A stretch of 64,000 nt of DNA from Ascaris suum (taxonomy: Eukaryota; Nematoda; Chromadorea; Rhabditida; Ascarididae), in assembly GCA_013433145.1 (NCBI GenBank), contig CM024191.1, positions 760,501 to 824,500 on the forward strand, in the 5' to 3' direction. The position numbers and the translations under genes were made by a program. Shown piece after piece: positions 11,701 to 25,247 of this stretch (position 1 is its first letter; every line of letters starts with the position of its first letter). Below the pieces are notes generated by a model that did not search any database, was not told the origin of the DNA, and was given only the letters and a program-made list of their open reading frames with translations.

Positions 11701-14700
11701 CTTTGCTTCTTTGAACACGGAATTTCTTTTTTTTTTCATTTAAGACGTATATCGTTTGGTAGATATATTAAAAGTATGTCGTCTTAAGCGAAAGCGATCG
11801 CGTCAACGGCGGGATGGATGTCTCTTGTTGTGGAAGCCGTTCGACGGCGTCGAAAGACATAAAGCGCTGACCTTCCATCGGGATTTTTAAAATCAGGAAG
11901 TAACTGCAGCTGTAGTTAGCTGGTGTGGAGGTCAGGATAGTGTTCGTAGACTTGTGCCATGCGTGTGGATAAACGCTTTCAGTTGCTGTCCCCAGTTTTA
12001 TAATTGCCGGAGTAATTGAAGCTGGTTTGTGCTCTTTAAAATGTTGCTTAGGTTGTCACAGACAGCCTGCTCTTGAATGAAGCATATTGAGGCACGCGTG
12101 TGGCAGTATGGTGCACGAGATCGTGTGGCGCTGCAGCCGGATGTGCTCTACCAAAATTGTGCGATGCCGCCATCGTCAACCCCCGACAAACCGGTCGATT
12201 GTGTTCTAACGAAGTTCGTTAGGGCAGCTATGAATAAAGTCAAATGTCCCATCTATAGCATATGCGTACGTTTGTTCTATTATTTATCTGTTGTCGTTTT
12301 TATTGTTTTTATTGAAGGAGGAAGTTCACATGCATAATTTCCAAGTGTTGATGGATCAGATCTATATGAATACAATTATGGAACCTGTACTATATAATTT
12401 CAGGAGTAGATCCTTTGTAGCATTTGTAAACTCATATTTGCATATTGTTGCAAAATTTTTGTTGAAAATAATTGCTTTATGAGGTTTTGTTAAAGTTGTG
12501 ATTTGGGTCACATTTCCTTATATCTGCTTTGCAATGCACGAATACCTGACTCCGACCTATCCGGTAATGATGGGGTTTATGCAAATAACAGGGTCGTGCA
12601 AGACAATAGCATGGTATCGGAGTATAAAATGTGTTGAACTTTGCGGCCATCATATATGAGACGGATCGTTACAGTGGACGCCTGAAGGGAAGAGGCTCGT
12701 AACGGGTGCTTCCACTGGCGAGTTTACACTCTGGAACGGTACGGCGTTCAACTTCGAAACGATTCTACAGGTAGTGGATGGCGCTGATGGCGTCGTACTA
12801 CTCTATTATCGTTTGTTGCTTTTTTTTATTCTTGCGCTTGTGAGACGTCGACACACTCTTCTTCAATAAATCTCGAGTGTGGCAGTTTGATCAATAACCT
12901 CTTAAAGGATCTCTCTATATTTTGATTATGTAAGTCATGTGCAAAAGAATGTGCTCGAAGGTGGGACGAAATATTAATATACGATGCACATTTTTACGTT
13001 AGCTGTATTTGGTTGTGGCGCATAAAGCGCTCTTATGATGTGTTGAATAGCGTCACTGCTCAGTCTCTGCCATCTTGTGGTACTCTTGAAAACCAGAGGC
13101 GTTATACTGTAGGTTGTGAGCTTGGCAGGTGATCTCATCTCCATTAGTGTTGTTTGGTGTTGCACGTTTTTTTATGCTCGCGGCTTGTCTTCTTTTGTTT
13201 GGTTATGGTGCTACTACCTCTGCGGTATACCGTGTTAAATAAACGACACGGACGATCACAGATCGCCTATGATATTATCCATATTATTTAATCATTACTA
13301 AGCGATTGTTCTTACGAAATAAAGAGAAGCGAAAAACTAAGAGATGAGAATAAATAAAATTGGGTGCATAATTGTACAATACGTTATTTGCCTGTTTATT
13401 GTATGTAATAAATAAGGCAAATAAACGTTTTTTGAAGAATGAGTGAGTTGTATCGCAACGTTCGGCTTTGCCGTGCAAATTTCAACACTTGCGGAAATCA
13501 CTACAAGAGGAAAAACTACTCTTAGAGCACAGTAGGGAACATTATTAGTATTTGATGGAACCCACAATTCGTATCGATTGTAAAAAAATGAGGTGAATAC
13601 TTAGCAGTGGCTTTGAATACATCATCGTCAAAGCATCGTTTATTCGCTAAAGAGCCATTCTAATTTGCAGCAGACGACCAAATGAATTGATAAAGAAATT
13701 TAAGTCATGCTATCAGTGTGACTCGTTCGTGGTACCCGCTAGCAAGAAGGTCTTTTGAAAGCGAGAAGAACTCTCTTCATTTCTCAGCAATTGGCTTCCA
13801 ATGTTCAACATATCGTTTGCTCCATTCAATAGTCTATAACGATTTTGCAGTTTTCATTTACAACCTCATAATTGCTCACCTTCTATGAAGGCTCACAATC
13901 GAAAGGGGGGGGGGGAGGTGGAGATGACGTGGTTTCATCCATATATGCTGCTAAATGGTGCGAAAGGGAAGTTGAATTGTAGGGCAGTTCTTTTCTTGCA
14001 TGTGAAGAATCACTCCCATAGCTGCAAACCTTGATGATTAAATTTCCATTCTTTTTTCATTCTGTTTTATGAAGCGTTTAGTTTTCTGGACTACTTGTTG
14101 CCCGTAAAAAGTGTCCTTTTGGTAGTTTCACTGTCGTGACATTTCACTTCACCTTGCGCTTAGGCTTAGCGTGGTTGATTGCTATAGAAGTTAGGAGGTA
14201 GAATTGCTATTGGATTGCAATTTTCGGTGAGTGCGATTCTTTTGATTGTTGTTCTCTTTCCACATGTTCCGAAGAAAGTCGATTGAAGAGAAGAGGCTGT
14301 GGACTTTTTGTGGGTGGCACCTTTAAAGATGGTGGATACAAAACAAATGAAATCATTTTTGCAGGTCTACGAGCATGCCTTTTTGAATATTTCGTCCAAT
14401 TAGTAATACAGGATACTTGAGATATCGAATAGATGATGATGCCACAACGGTGGCGGACTATTCCGTTTTTACTTTTATCACCTTCGAGTGTAATCTTAGG
14501 TGTTAAAACTACGTTGAGTGGGATGGGAAGGGTGCCGATCGCCTTATCTTCTCGAAAGGTGTCTTGTGAGGTAGCACTCTGGAATGATTGCACGAAACCT
14601 TTTTTCTTTTTATGCGGTAGGGGTAATAGCACTATCCTTTCGCATATTATATATAGCGCTAATTGTAACTTATAAAGACAGGTGTGCAGCGTCACCGTGT

Positions 14701-17700
14701 TTCGTCCTCCCTTTTTCTTCTTGTCTTTGTCCCCGCTGTGGAATCATCTGTACTTAGAAGGGGAGCATTTATTCGCTTTCTAGTTGAGGAATGCCTACGC
14801 ATTCGATGCATCAAGTCTTCTTTCTTTCTTGAACCGCCTGCACGTCACCTCATATCTCACCCATAAATGGACGACACAAAGCATGAGGCGCACTAGTAGA
14901 CAGCGATATATGTGGCACCAATGCTGTATGAGGTACGTTCTTCATCGCACACCTCAACACGTCTACATGGCCATCTTTGCACGTTCACGTACGCACATTG
15001 TGATGACCTAAACCTCGTTTTCACGCTTTCGTCAATTATAGTTTTCAATTGTTGCAAATTTCGCATTCACGTCATGCACAACGAGCTTTACCGTCCCCAC
15101 TTTCGATCCTCTCGCTTCGTTCTCATCTTTGTGCGATTGGCGGAGAGATTCCTGCGAACTCTGGAAAATAAAACCTAGTACCGGAAACATTTCTTGTGTC
15201 CCCAGTTGGCATAAGTTTGAGCGAAGAAGTGATTTCTGTAAAGTCTGCTAAAAAAAGGGAGGGAATGAAAGGAGTTGAATATGCTCATTTATGATTCACT
15301 TCGTCTCATAGGTTGCATTGAATTATCCGTTTATCTAGTTCCATCATAAAATTCACAAATAGATCGAAGATGAAGTTTAAAGTCGTTGAAATTAGATGCG
15401 TTGAGATCGAGAAATTGAGGTCTCATTGAGTGTTTAATTTTTGAAGTTCGATTCTTAGACGCATCGATGAATTTATACGTGACATTTGCAAAGTGTGGAA
15501 TAACATTAGTGTTTGATGCTGCTAGTGCTAGAAGGAAAATAACTGAGCTATCTTGTTGCACCTAGTCGAATTGTCATCGAGAAACCTTTCAATAAACTGA
15601 TCGATGCGATATATTGCTAAATCGTAAGGTCGGCGATTAGCTGTGAGTTAGATGGGCGATGGGTGGTCATATACGGCTCTCGCATTTGACTTCACTTACA
15701 GTTACTGTTAAATAGTGACGGAGTATATTGGTTAAATAAGTTTATGATATTTAATTCGCACCTGAGTTAAGAAAAAATAATAAAGTAATCTAAGGCATTT
15801 CCATTGGACAGGCTTTATCACTTAATCGGATAGGTCCGATTCGGAGGTATATCGTTTGTTGGACAACGATTTCCGATCGGCTAAATGATCCGATTGCATT
15901 ACGCAACTCCGAAAATATAGTGGGTGGATATCTAGTATCAGTAAATCAGCGAAAATAAGTGCCAAAAATTTAATGTTAGAGGGAGCATTGACATTGGATG
16001 AGGGCTACTTAAATTCGTTCTTTTATAGGATATAATTGGCGCAACTCTTGTTGTCCTTTTTTATGAAGCAAGTTGTTCTGCGTAGGTCGGTGCTTTCATT
16101 TCATTCATTAGTGATCAAGCGTTTCGTCTTACTTGTAGGCTATTGTTTGCTCAATTCTCATTCATTTCCTTTCTAATATTGCATTCTAGGTCGTTGTAGT
16201 TGATGATCTTTGCTATGAAGACGTGTAGAACTATTTTTAAGCTATAGTTTTAATTCGTTTTGCATTTCCCCTGTGGAATTCTTTGGGAATTTCTTTTATA
16301 CATTTAGAAATGATCACCATCTAACTTCTGAAGTCTGTTAGTTTATTAGGTACGAGGCTTGCAGATTCCTAGTATCAAATTTCATCACTTTGTTTCATCT
16401 CTTCAATTATTGAACATAATAAAACGTAGAGAAAATTATTAGAGTCGACATTTTCGAGCAATGCGACTTAAGGAGATGAATATATTTTTTTGGAGGCGAT
16501 ATGGATAGACCGGATCTCATAATTATTTATGATACATTCTAAGGTGAAATATTGGCGATATTTGTCATTAGCGTTGAAATATTTTATTACTTGAGATGAG
16601 CGAAGAGTTGTACACAACTAACGAATTGTCTCTGAAGTTGAAGGTATCCCTTCGTCAATCGTCATGATTTTATCTTTACATTCATACGAGAATCTAATTA
16701 CGTGAGAAATCCCACAAGAATTCACATCGTTTTCGCTGCTATGACATTTCCGCCTCTCAGTATGTCATCGTTTCATATCTTCACAACGATACGATAAAAT
16801 TATCAAGGATAAGTGAACGAAAGACACTTTCAAATGAGTCGTAATCGATACGGCAAAATTCTGCTGCAGTACTCGTTGCTAGAAATGATGATTTTTAGCG
16901 ATTTGATGAGTGGTTTATTCAACGATCGAAATGTAGATTCATTTTCTTATCGTATCGTTGCTAAGTATGGATTTTATGAGTTGTACGCAAAACAGGTATA
17001 TTCAATCACTTCGTCACTGCAGCGAGTTAACAGGTTAAGTGATAAGTAAATTGCAACTGAAAGCAATTAAATGACTATTTAATCAATGCGCTTTTGAATT
17101 ATCTTTAGCACAATAATTTCGCAGATTATATGATCGGTTTTGAATGCGACGATTACTTCAATATAGTGAGTTGGGAGGGGGGGGGGGGGGGGAGGGGAAG
17201 CAGCTGCATTCCGAATTGCTCAATTTTTGCTGTGAAGATTACGACTGATATCTGGGAAGTTGCCAGTTCTGCCTTGTTTTGAAATTTTTAATCTCTATAA
17301 TATTGGGTCGACACTGAAATGTTTGGGAAGTTACTGCATTCCGTCGCACTCAAAGCATCGCTTCAATTTTTGTCTTATTGAAAGAAAGCAAAAAAAAGAA
17401 GTTAATTTTCACGTTGGAGACGTCTAAAATGAAAGATTGGCAATTGTGAGGATTCTTTTTCGATTGCTATAAATGCGTAAAAATCTCAAACTTTCATTTG
17501 AAAGTTCCATAGAATTTGAAATTAGTGCCAAATTCCACTTGAAAATATGCGAACGTGTAAATTATTTTCGAAGTAAGCGTACGTAAGGTACACGTACGTG
17601 AATTCGTTCTACACATTATGCGATTTTTTTTTTTTGGCTCAATGTATTCGGCAAACAAACAACTTTATGCAATTTTTTTTAAAGGCACACGACTCGGCGA

Positions 17701-20700
17701 TCCGTGCCCTTAAATGGTCTCACAACGATCAGTGGTTGGTATCGGCGGATCACGACGGTTTCGTGAAGTACTGGCAACCTAATATGAATAACGTACATAT
17801 GTATCAGGCACATAAGGACGAACCCATCAGATCTTTAAGGTTTTTTTTTTTTTTCATTTGGAGGATGGATGGTTTTGATTGTGAAGGAGTGCTAAAAGCT
17901 CGTTTAATTGAGTGCTAATAAGAGCATAGCAAGTGTGATTTCAGTTTCGCACCGACAGACATAAAACTGGTGACAGGATCGGATGATGGTACAGCACGAG
18001 TTTGGGACTTTGCACGATGTGCCGAGGAGCGGGTATTCAGAGGGCACGGCTCGGATGTAAGGAGCGTGGATTGGCATCCACAAAAAGGACTAATCTGCAC
18101 CGGATCGAGAGACTCTCAGCAGCCCGTCAAATTATGGGATCCGAAGAGCGGCCAGTCTCTTGCCACTTTGTCGGTTTAATGCTATTTCTTTTTAATAGCG
18201 CTCTTTCTCAGTTTCGATGCATAGCTGAGGGGATATTTTATCAGTTCACTTCAGTTACTTGAGATTTCACTGCCAGTCAATTCATAGAGCATTTGTATCG
18301 CAACACACAATTTATTCTCTCAATTGAATTTATGTCACTCTGCACGCTCTTACAAACATAAGATGAAAAGAAGGAACGGGGAGGGGCGACAAGGGAGAGG
18401 AGGTATGATTCTGAAGTCGAAGGCATGCAATGCTACCACTGCCTTTCCAGTCTTGCTTGTTCTGTTAGAACCCAGATCCAGCCCTAAGCATCGATTAACC
18501 TAGAACTATTCCTTCATTTTAGCGAGTAACCGTCGACACAACGTTGCGTTATATTTTATGGCTATCGTGTGTCCTTTATCGAGGCGCAAGATCTGTGCTA
18601 TAACCGTCACCTTTTGCAGAAACAAGGCCACATGAAAAAATAGGTTTTGTCGATTACTCTCACCGATTAATTTTACTTGGATTGAGGCGTGACTTTTCAC
18701 CTCGGAACTGTGAGGGTACTGGAGAGGAATATTAACATTCCCAACCATCTTTTGCGTTGCGATAGAAAGTGCTCAGTGCTCACATAAAGGGAACTGATTC
18801 GCAAACGGGCAATGATTGTGTGTCATTTTGTGCAAAGAAAGATTCTAAGGCCCTTTTCGGCTTTTTTGTTTCGGTTTCGTACAGGAACCTGCTGCTCGTC
18901 AAAGTATAGATATACAGCCTGCTAGCTAAGCTTGGGTCGTTATTTGAGATACTCTCATACTTCAGACACGAACATAAGAATTCGGTGATGGCAGTGCAGT
19001 GGAATAAAAACGGAAATTGGTTGCTAACCGGGTCGAGAGATCACCTTATCAAAGTGTACGATATACGCATGATGCGCGAAATGCATACTTATCGAGGGCA
19101 TAAAAAGGAAGTGACAGGTAAGCCGTATCGTTAATCAGTGAGCATTCTGAGTCTGCGATCAAGAAAAATTAGAAATAATGCGAGAAAGAATTGGAAGATA
19201 ATGAGGTTTTATCTGCGCGTCGTAGAGAAGAAAGTTTCCGATAGTTGACCGCGTTGTTTTATTTCTTTGATCGTTCACGCCAGCGGAAATCAGAAATTAA
19301 GTAGCCGTTTCCTTCTCTGTCGTCAAGCAGAGGTTTGCATAGAATCGGAGAAAAAGAAAGTAGCACATAAAAAAAGTTTCGTTTGACGGCATTATCAAGA
19401 TGATGCACAATACTAAAAGTAAGAATTTTGCTTTGAAAACGTTTGAAAAGATATGCCCAAAAGCAGCTGTGGAGATAAAGCTTGGCGGAATTTATAATGG
19501 TGAAGTATGTTTTTGCTCGACAGGTTGAGTTGCATGTATACTCTTTTGATCGTAAATATCCATGCAAAAATTTCATGTTTCCCATCTTAGCACCTGATTA
19601 TGATTGCGGATGCGCTTTTCAGTTTTTAGTTTAAAGTTGCTTCTGTGAAAGTGAGCTAACCGTTGATGTGATCAACAGGTTGGTTCATTGGATAATGAGC
19701 GATGACCGCTTTTGTAAGTATTTTTTAGACCGTTGAAGGGAAATCTTTGTTTTAGAGAGCATCAAGCTGAGCAAAAAATGAGGTCGGTGGGAAGCAAAAT
19801 ATGCCTAGTGGTTTGAGTAATTGATCAGAATTTCTGAGGGGATTTTCTCGAATGTACAAAGAAAGAGGTCCAGTGTGAGTAAATTATAGGCGGTTTGATG
19901 TTCACAAATCAAAGCATGCACATTGAAAACGCGGATGATGATCGGATGGGATGGTATGCCATTTGTTAGTCGATTATCTGGCTTCCGGCCAGAGTTCAGA
20001 GTCCTATACTCAGCACACCGATAATTGTCACAATCTGGAGGCAATTTTTCATTGGAATTCCGTCTCCTCGATCACTTTCGCTGTCTTGGTTTACACCGCC
20101 AACGACGTGCGCATGCAACTGTACGTTCGTTAGATTATTGGCAATGTGTGTTCAGTTGAATTTATGAATGGAATATTGCAGCGCTTGCATGGCATCCGGT
20201 ACATGAGAGTTTATTTGTGAGTGGGGGTGGCGATGGTTCGATGGCATATTGGCTGGTGAATAACGAGAAAGAGCTGAGCTTTCTGGAGCATGCTCACGAC
20301 CAGGCGGTCTGGACGTTGGAATGGCACCCACTTGGGCATATTCTTGCCTCAGGTTGAGAGTACTCTTTTCTGAATAAATTTTCAGCAAAATTGCATAGCG
20401 GAGTTTGCCTAGACGGAACGCTGTCATAGTCAGCGGCGACCGCATAAGTGCTAAAACACTGTTTAGAATAATGTGAAAGTGCAATGCGACACAACAGAAT
20501 TAGCGAGTAATTCTTTCGACTACGGGTCTCTGGGCATTGAAGAGGAGGATGTATGACATCCACGACGGGCACACGCCATATGTTTCTCGGTCAACACCAT
20601 AAAGTGCACGTTTAGGAAGAAACGTCCCGAGGTCAATAAAGCCTCTCATTCTGCATGAACTGAGTGAGCTAATGGTAATTTACCGTGAAATCAAAGATTT

Positions 20701-23700
20701 CTTCACATGCTGTTGGTTTTGTGGCAATAACAAGATATTTAAGATTACCCGAGTAGCGTCTGTGTGATGTTCGGTGTTTCGTTTCAGGGTCGAACGACAA
20801 CAACACCAAGTTTTGGGCGCGGAACAGACCTGGCGATACACAGGACGATATTTTCGGGCTGACGTCCTCGTCAGGAGTCCCCATGCACGCGACGGCGAAA
20901 GAGACGAGAAGCACGATACCGATGCTGAAACGTCTGCCGCATCCATTATACCAGGTTCCAATGGAATGATTTTTTATTGTTTTGCTTATTTAGAGGTGGA
21001 GGTGGTAAGTGTATAGGGGAGAATGAGTTTTAAGTGAAGAGTTCGAGCTAAGGCTCGAAAACGTCGAGGATGCATGGAAGTGAATTGTGGGTGATATTTG
21101 ACATTACAAAATGAAACAGTGTGACACGGCAGTTTTCATGTAACATTTTAATGGATGACCTTGGCCTTCGATCTCAGCACCACATACTAATAGTGGAATG
21201 GAGTATTCTTTGCATTGATTTTTTTTATTAATCTACAAAATGAGGTACAGCCGGGGATGGAGGAAGATCTGTGGGATTATGAGACGCTGTCGAACGAGGT
21301 AGGGAGAGCTGGAATGGAAGAGAGTAGGGAGAGCTGTAGGGAGAGCTGAAATACCCTATTACTTGATGGGGATTTATCACAGTTGCTATGCACCGCCTCC
21401 CTATCCCCTAACCCAGACTCCATTTTTAGGCTAAATCAGTGCTTAAAAAGAAGCATGAGTGCCTGATGATTTTTGATTTTTTTTGCAGGAATGGGACTCG
21501 ATGATGATATTTACGAAGGCATGCAAAAGAGAGAATCACATGGTTCTGGTCCGGGTGCATCGGCAAACGCTGGCTCATTGTCGGGTCCGTTGCTTTTCCC
21601 AGATGACCCTAATGCGAGGCAACAAGTGAGTTCTGATACGCATCGAGTCATGCTTTTTATTCTGTTGCGCGTCAATTCATGCTTCTCGTTTCAGTAGTTT
21701 GAATCACATGGTCACCCACGTATACCTCGAAGGTAAGCCTTTAACTCATTCCACTCCCAACTTTTCCGTAAGAGAAATTTCTCCTCTCGATTAGCAGTCC
21801 ACTTCAAAGGTGAAGTGCACATCTGAGTTCTCTTTCAGCAAGTTGTCAAACCTCTAATCTTCTCACTTTCCGTCATAATCTTCTTTCATTACCCTTTTTA
21901 AGACACCTCTTACTTTTTGCCACATGAATAAGCCACATTTAGGCAGCGAATATTGGCGCAAAGAAGACACTGATAAAACAGCCACCACCGAAGAAGGCGC
22001 AACGTCAATTCGAGCGTATGTGGAACGTTGCGAAACCGACGGGTGGTAGCGGTAGTGAGGAGCTTGATGAGGAGATGCCCGAGGAAGGATCCTTCCGACG
22101 ACCCAAGGCCTCGCTTCTAGGACCGCCACCCTCATCAATGTTATCTGCTTCGAAGCTTCCAGAATGTATGCTCCATGAATGTTCTATTTCTGGATGTTAT
22201 TTGACTGATTTAACTGTTTTGAAGAAGGTGTTCGGAACTGGGAGCGGTAGCCTGGTAATAGTGCGGAATGCAGAGGATCCAAGCCCTCTCCTCAGTACCA
22301 TATGGAATACTTTGCTGTCCAGCGTATATTTCATGGGAATGCAAGTATATAGGTTGAAAGTTTGAGAAGTGCTTGTTTCAGCTGGTCGCTACTCGTCACC
22401 GCAGCCGACAGATTCTCCAGGAAGTAAGCTGTCAGAATCGCCTCCCGTTCATGTAGCGTCGTCAGCTGTGGAGCGTTCTCATGCTACATCGCAACCAGTT
22501 ATTGCACAAGTGGGTCAACAACAACTGCCTATGATCAGCAGTCCGCTTGTAGCAATAGGCGGAGCGGCGGCAGCAGCCCTGCCGCTCTCGACGTCCTGGG
22601 CAGCTCCTGTTGTGACGAAAACACCGGTTATTCAACAAGTCAACCCTCCGGTCACCGGCTCACAGTTGAGGCCCCCACCAGTGATTACGCAGGAGTTGAT
22701 GCCGCGTAAGTTTGCTCGTTTTTTTGTGTCTGTTATTGGGCAAGGGTATTCTTAGCTACCAACTAGTGTGTGGCATTGCCAAAGATAGAGCCGTAATCGA
22801 TTTAGCATATTCTCTATTCCACTGGTGAGTAGGCAATTTATTTTTATGAGATGATGGAAACATAAGTGACTTCAGACGCACTTTGCAGTTGATTTATTTT
22901 CAGCTACCTTATCTCAGCCAGTACAAATTGGAGCGCCTCAAATACAGCAAATGCCTGCACTGCCATTCCCGCAACCACCGACCGCAGGACCGTTGCTTTG
23001 GCCACCGCCAATTGTCGCGATACCTATACCGCAGAACCTCGTTGGTTTCATTTTCTTTGTGCTACCCTGTTGTTGCTGTATGCTCAGCAACCTCATTCCA
23101 CTTCGGAAGTCACACGGCACTCTTATAACTGTGCAGAAGAGGAGGGATAAAGGGAGAACCAAGCCCGACCTAATATTCTTTGTGAGATGCTTTGGAAACG
23201 TCCAGGTGTCTAATTTTCCTCTTCCATATTTTTATTTTTGCGGTTGTTCCATTTGCGTTTGTAGGACATGGACTATCGTATGGGCTCGGCGCCTCCTCTT
23301 TTGATGCCTCCTCCAATAGTACCGCCGGCGGCAGCTGGGACATCGGCGGATGTGGATCTGCGAAGTGAACAGCAGCCTTCCTCTTCTTCAAGCTCCTCCT
23401 CCTCCTCAATGACGCATTCTTGGCGAACACCGGTAGTACAGCGCAGCCAACTCAACTCTCACCTCAAACAGGTGACTCGACTTCTGCTTCAGGTGAGCCG
23501 TGAACTATTGGATTCGTGTAGTTCAGAGTCGATTCTCTTAGTGTAGTCAGGTAGCAATCCGGATCCATCAAGTTCCTTTGTGACCTCATAACTTTAATGA
23601 AGCTTCGCTTGATCACGGAAAAAGTTCATCAAAAGGAGAGTTGCTGTTCCAAAGCACATTGTCGTATAGGAGGAATGGGAGGGGTCGTGTTGACTTTTGC

Positions 23701-25247
23701 CACGACAGTCCCAACACTGCAGTTATCTGCTGCAGGTGGGTCTACGTGAATTGGTAATGGTTGTTTGCCGCAGGTTGTTGCGCAGTTCGTATAGTTTTCA
23801 AAACGATTGATGAGGGAGGAGGGGGAGATGTATGATTTTCCAGTGTTTTATTGAGGCAGCGAAGCTTATGTACTTTCCTTCGTCGACGTGCTTACCGTTT
23901 TGCCTTCCTTGCTGTCCCTTGTGAACATATTCATAGCTTATGTTACAGTCACATTTAGTTAAAACAGCCGTGAGATTACTGCAGTTTCAAACTAACCACG
24001 ATAGCTGACGTCTATTTGCAGTGGTTCTTTCATCGAGATATTAGGTTTAAATGGGTACATGCTTGTGTTGAGTAAGAAAATATTTGGATTCTGAAGGTAC
24101 ACGGATGCACGATCCAAGGATGCGACGTGATAGTAATGTACAAGGAAAGGGAGAAGTGCATTCGCAGCGGAACGAAGTTGATAGAGATCAGCACGCTTTG
24201 GGGGCATCTGCACCAATGAGAGATCCAAGAAGGAGGCCGCTGTCGCATTCATCACAATTGCCGCCCAAGCAGGTACCATTGTAGTTTGACCACATATCTC
24301 AAGTGTACCATCGTCGAAATGGGGGAACTTGATCAGGTGGTCAGATCGGACGTGAAATCTTATTACAAATATGATTTCATTCGAATAGACAAGTGTATTG
24401 GGGATGTGGGATTCTGATCAAGTGTTATAGTGACCTGTATTTATGGCATCTTAAAATCAGGTGCATTTTTTGCTGTTGAGCCGTTTAATATAATAATAGT
24501 GGTCTTATTTGCGGCCACAGCAGAACCATACCATTTCAGTGCTTTGTTTGGTTCGCCAAAGAAGTCATACTTCTTCCTGAGATAGAGAGAGAAGGTTTAA
24601 TGTTTAATGCTGACTTATATTTTGTTGATTGAAAGTTGAATTTTCTATGGACTGCGTTATTGACGATTTTGAATTGATTTTTTGAGGTGATATATTCGAT
24701 GAGTATAAAATGATGGTGGTAATTTGTGAGCATACGCTGGCGATGAATTTTGAAAGAAAGTTTTTATTATTGGTTGTTGCAGTGAGTCTCCTAGTATGTG
24801 GTCTCACATCCACCTCCTTCCACCAAGTACATTACCTAAAGAGTGATGCTCATATAGGTCGCACACAGCGTAGCTTAAATGGTGGTAGGTTGTTAATGTT
24901 CATGTGAAGTTGCGCATTTGCAGGAGAGTGATTATGATGGCCGATACGATGCGTCGAAGTCGTCGAAGAGAGCATGGATGCCAGACGTTGGTGCAGCCGA
25001 GAAATTGCCCTATGGCGGTGGGTCACGATCCGGGCCATCAGCTAACGGTGAACGGAACGCTCCCATTTCGCTTTCGTTGTCGAGGGAAACTAACGGTGGT
25101 GGCATGGAGTACAGCAACTATGACGACAGGCCACACTCACATGCTCCATACCAACAATACTCTGGTGGGGGTCCTATGCGGCGGTCAACGCCTCTTCTTG
25201 ATAGGGGTCGTGGAGGACGAGGAAGGTCCCGTCGTGGAGGATACTGA
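8736..25247 (+). CDS. pfs-2: WDR33/Pfs2 polyadenylation factor subunit, 16 exons
   Basis: WD40 subunit of the cleavage and polyadenylation specificity factor, a nuclear complex that binds the AAUAAA signal in pre-mRNA. Exons: 8736-8834, 10923-11037, 12092-12265, 12675-12770, 17685-17839, 17945-18169, 18966-19117, 20182-20352, 20788-20954, 21489-21625, 21943-22165, 22382-22705, 22904-23040, 23265-23492, 24097-24272, 24924-25247; about 967 aa after three one-base corrections. The family N-terminal block ([10 protein letters not shown]) is in exon 2. The WD40 propeller spans exons 3-9, with [40 protein letters not shown] and [16 protein letters not shown]. The conserved IPGMG follows at the exon 9-10 join. 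The tail is rich in Pro, Gln and Ser and ends in RGG-like [14 protein letters not shown], as in WDR33. Introns reach 4.9 kb. Exons 2, 9 and 14 each break the frame once (separate entries), so this is either an intact gene with assembly indels or a recent pseudogene. Family identity is very secure; the exact ends of exons 14-15 are less so. Confidence 0.93.
10974..10979 (+). other. Frame break in pfs-2 exon 2 (A6 run)
   Basis: Exon 1 ends in phase 0 and exon 3 starts in phase 0, but exon 2 is 115 nt. Before the A6 run the frame reads DGPGRRLRK. After it the conserved [20 protein letters not shown] reads only in the next frame. Five A instead of six would join them. No alternative acceptor lies between the in-frame TGA and the run. 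Confidence 0.8.
13905..13915. repeat. G11 homopolymer in pfs-2 intron 4
   Basis: Eleven consecutive G in the 4.9-kb intron between exons 4 and 5, on the sense strand of pfs-2. Confidence 0.9.
17177..17192. repeat. G16 homopolymer in pfs-2 intron 4
   Basis: Sixteen consecutive G, flanked by GGGA and AGGGG, about 490 nt before the exon 5 acceptor. It is a strong G-quadruplex candidate in the pre-mRNA and a likely place for length errors. Confidence 0.9.
20879..20882 (+). other. Frame break in pfs-2 exon 9 (C4 run)
   Basis: Exon 9 enters in the frame of [16 protein letters not shown] and must leave in the frame of SIIPG to join exon 10 ([11 protein letters not shown]). Its 167 nt do not allow this; 168 would. 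One extra C in the CCCC run at 20879-20882 would give ...[16 protein letters not shown]...SIIPG with no stop. Confidence 0.7.
23378..23409 (+). other. Frame break in pfs-2 exon 14 (serine-codon repeat)
   Basis: Before this TCC/TCT repeat the frame reads [17 protein letters not shown] and a run of Ser. To reach exon 15 in phase, the frame after it must be [16 protein letters not shown], one base out. One base missing from the repeat would explain it. The uncorrected frame is also free of stops, so this break is inferred from phase and composition only. Confidence 0.5.
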
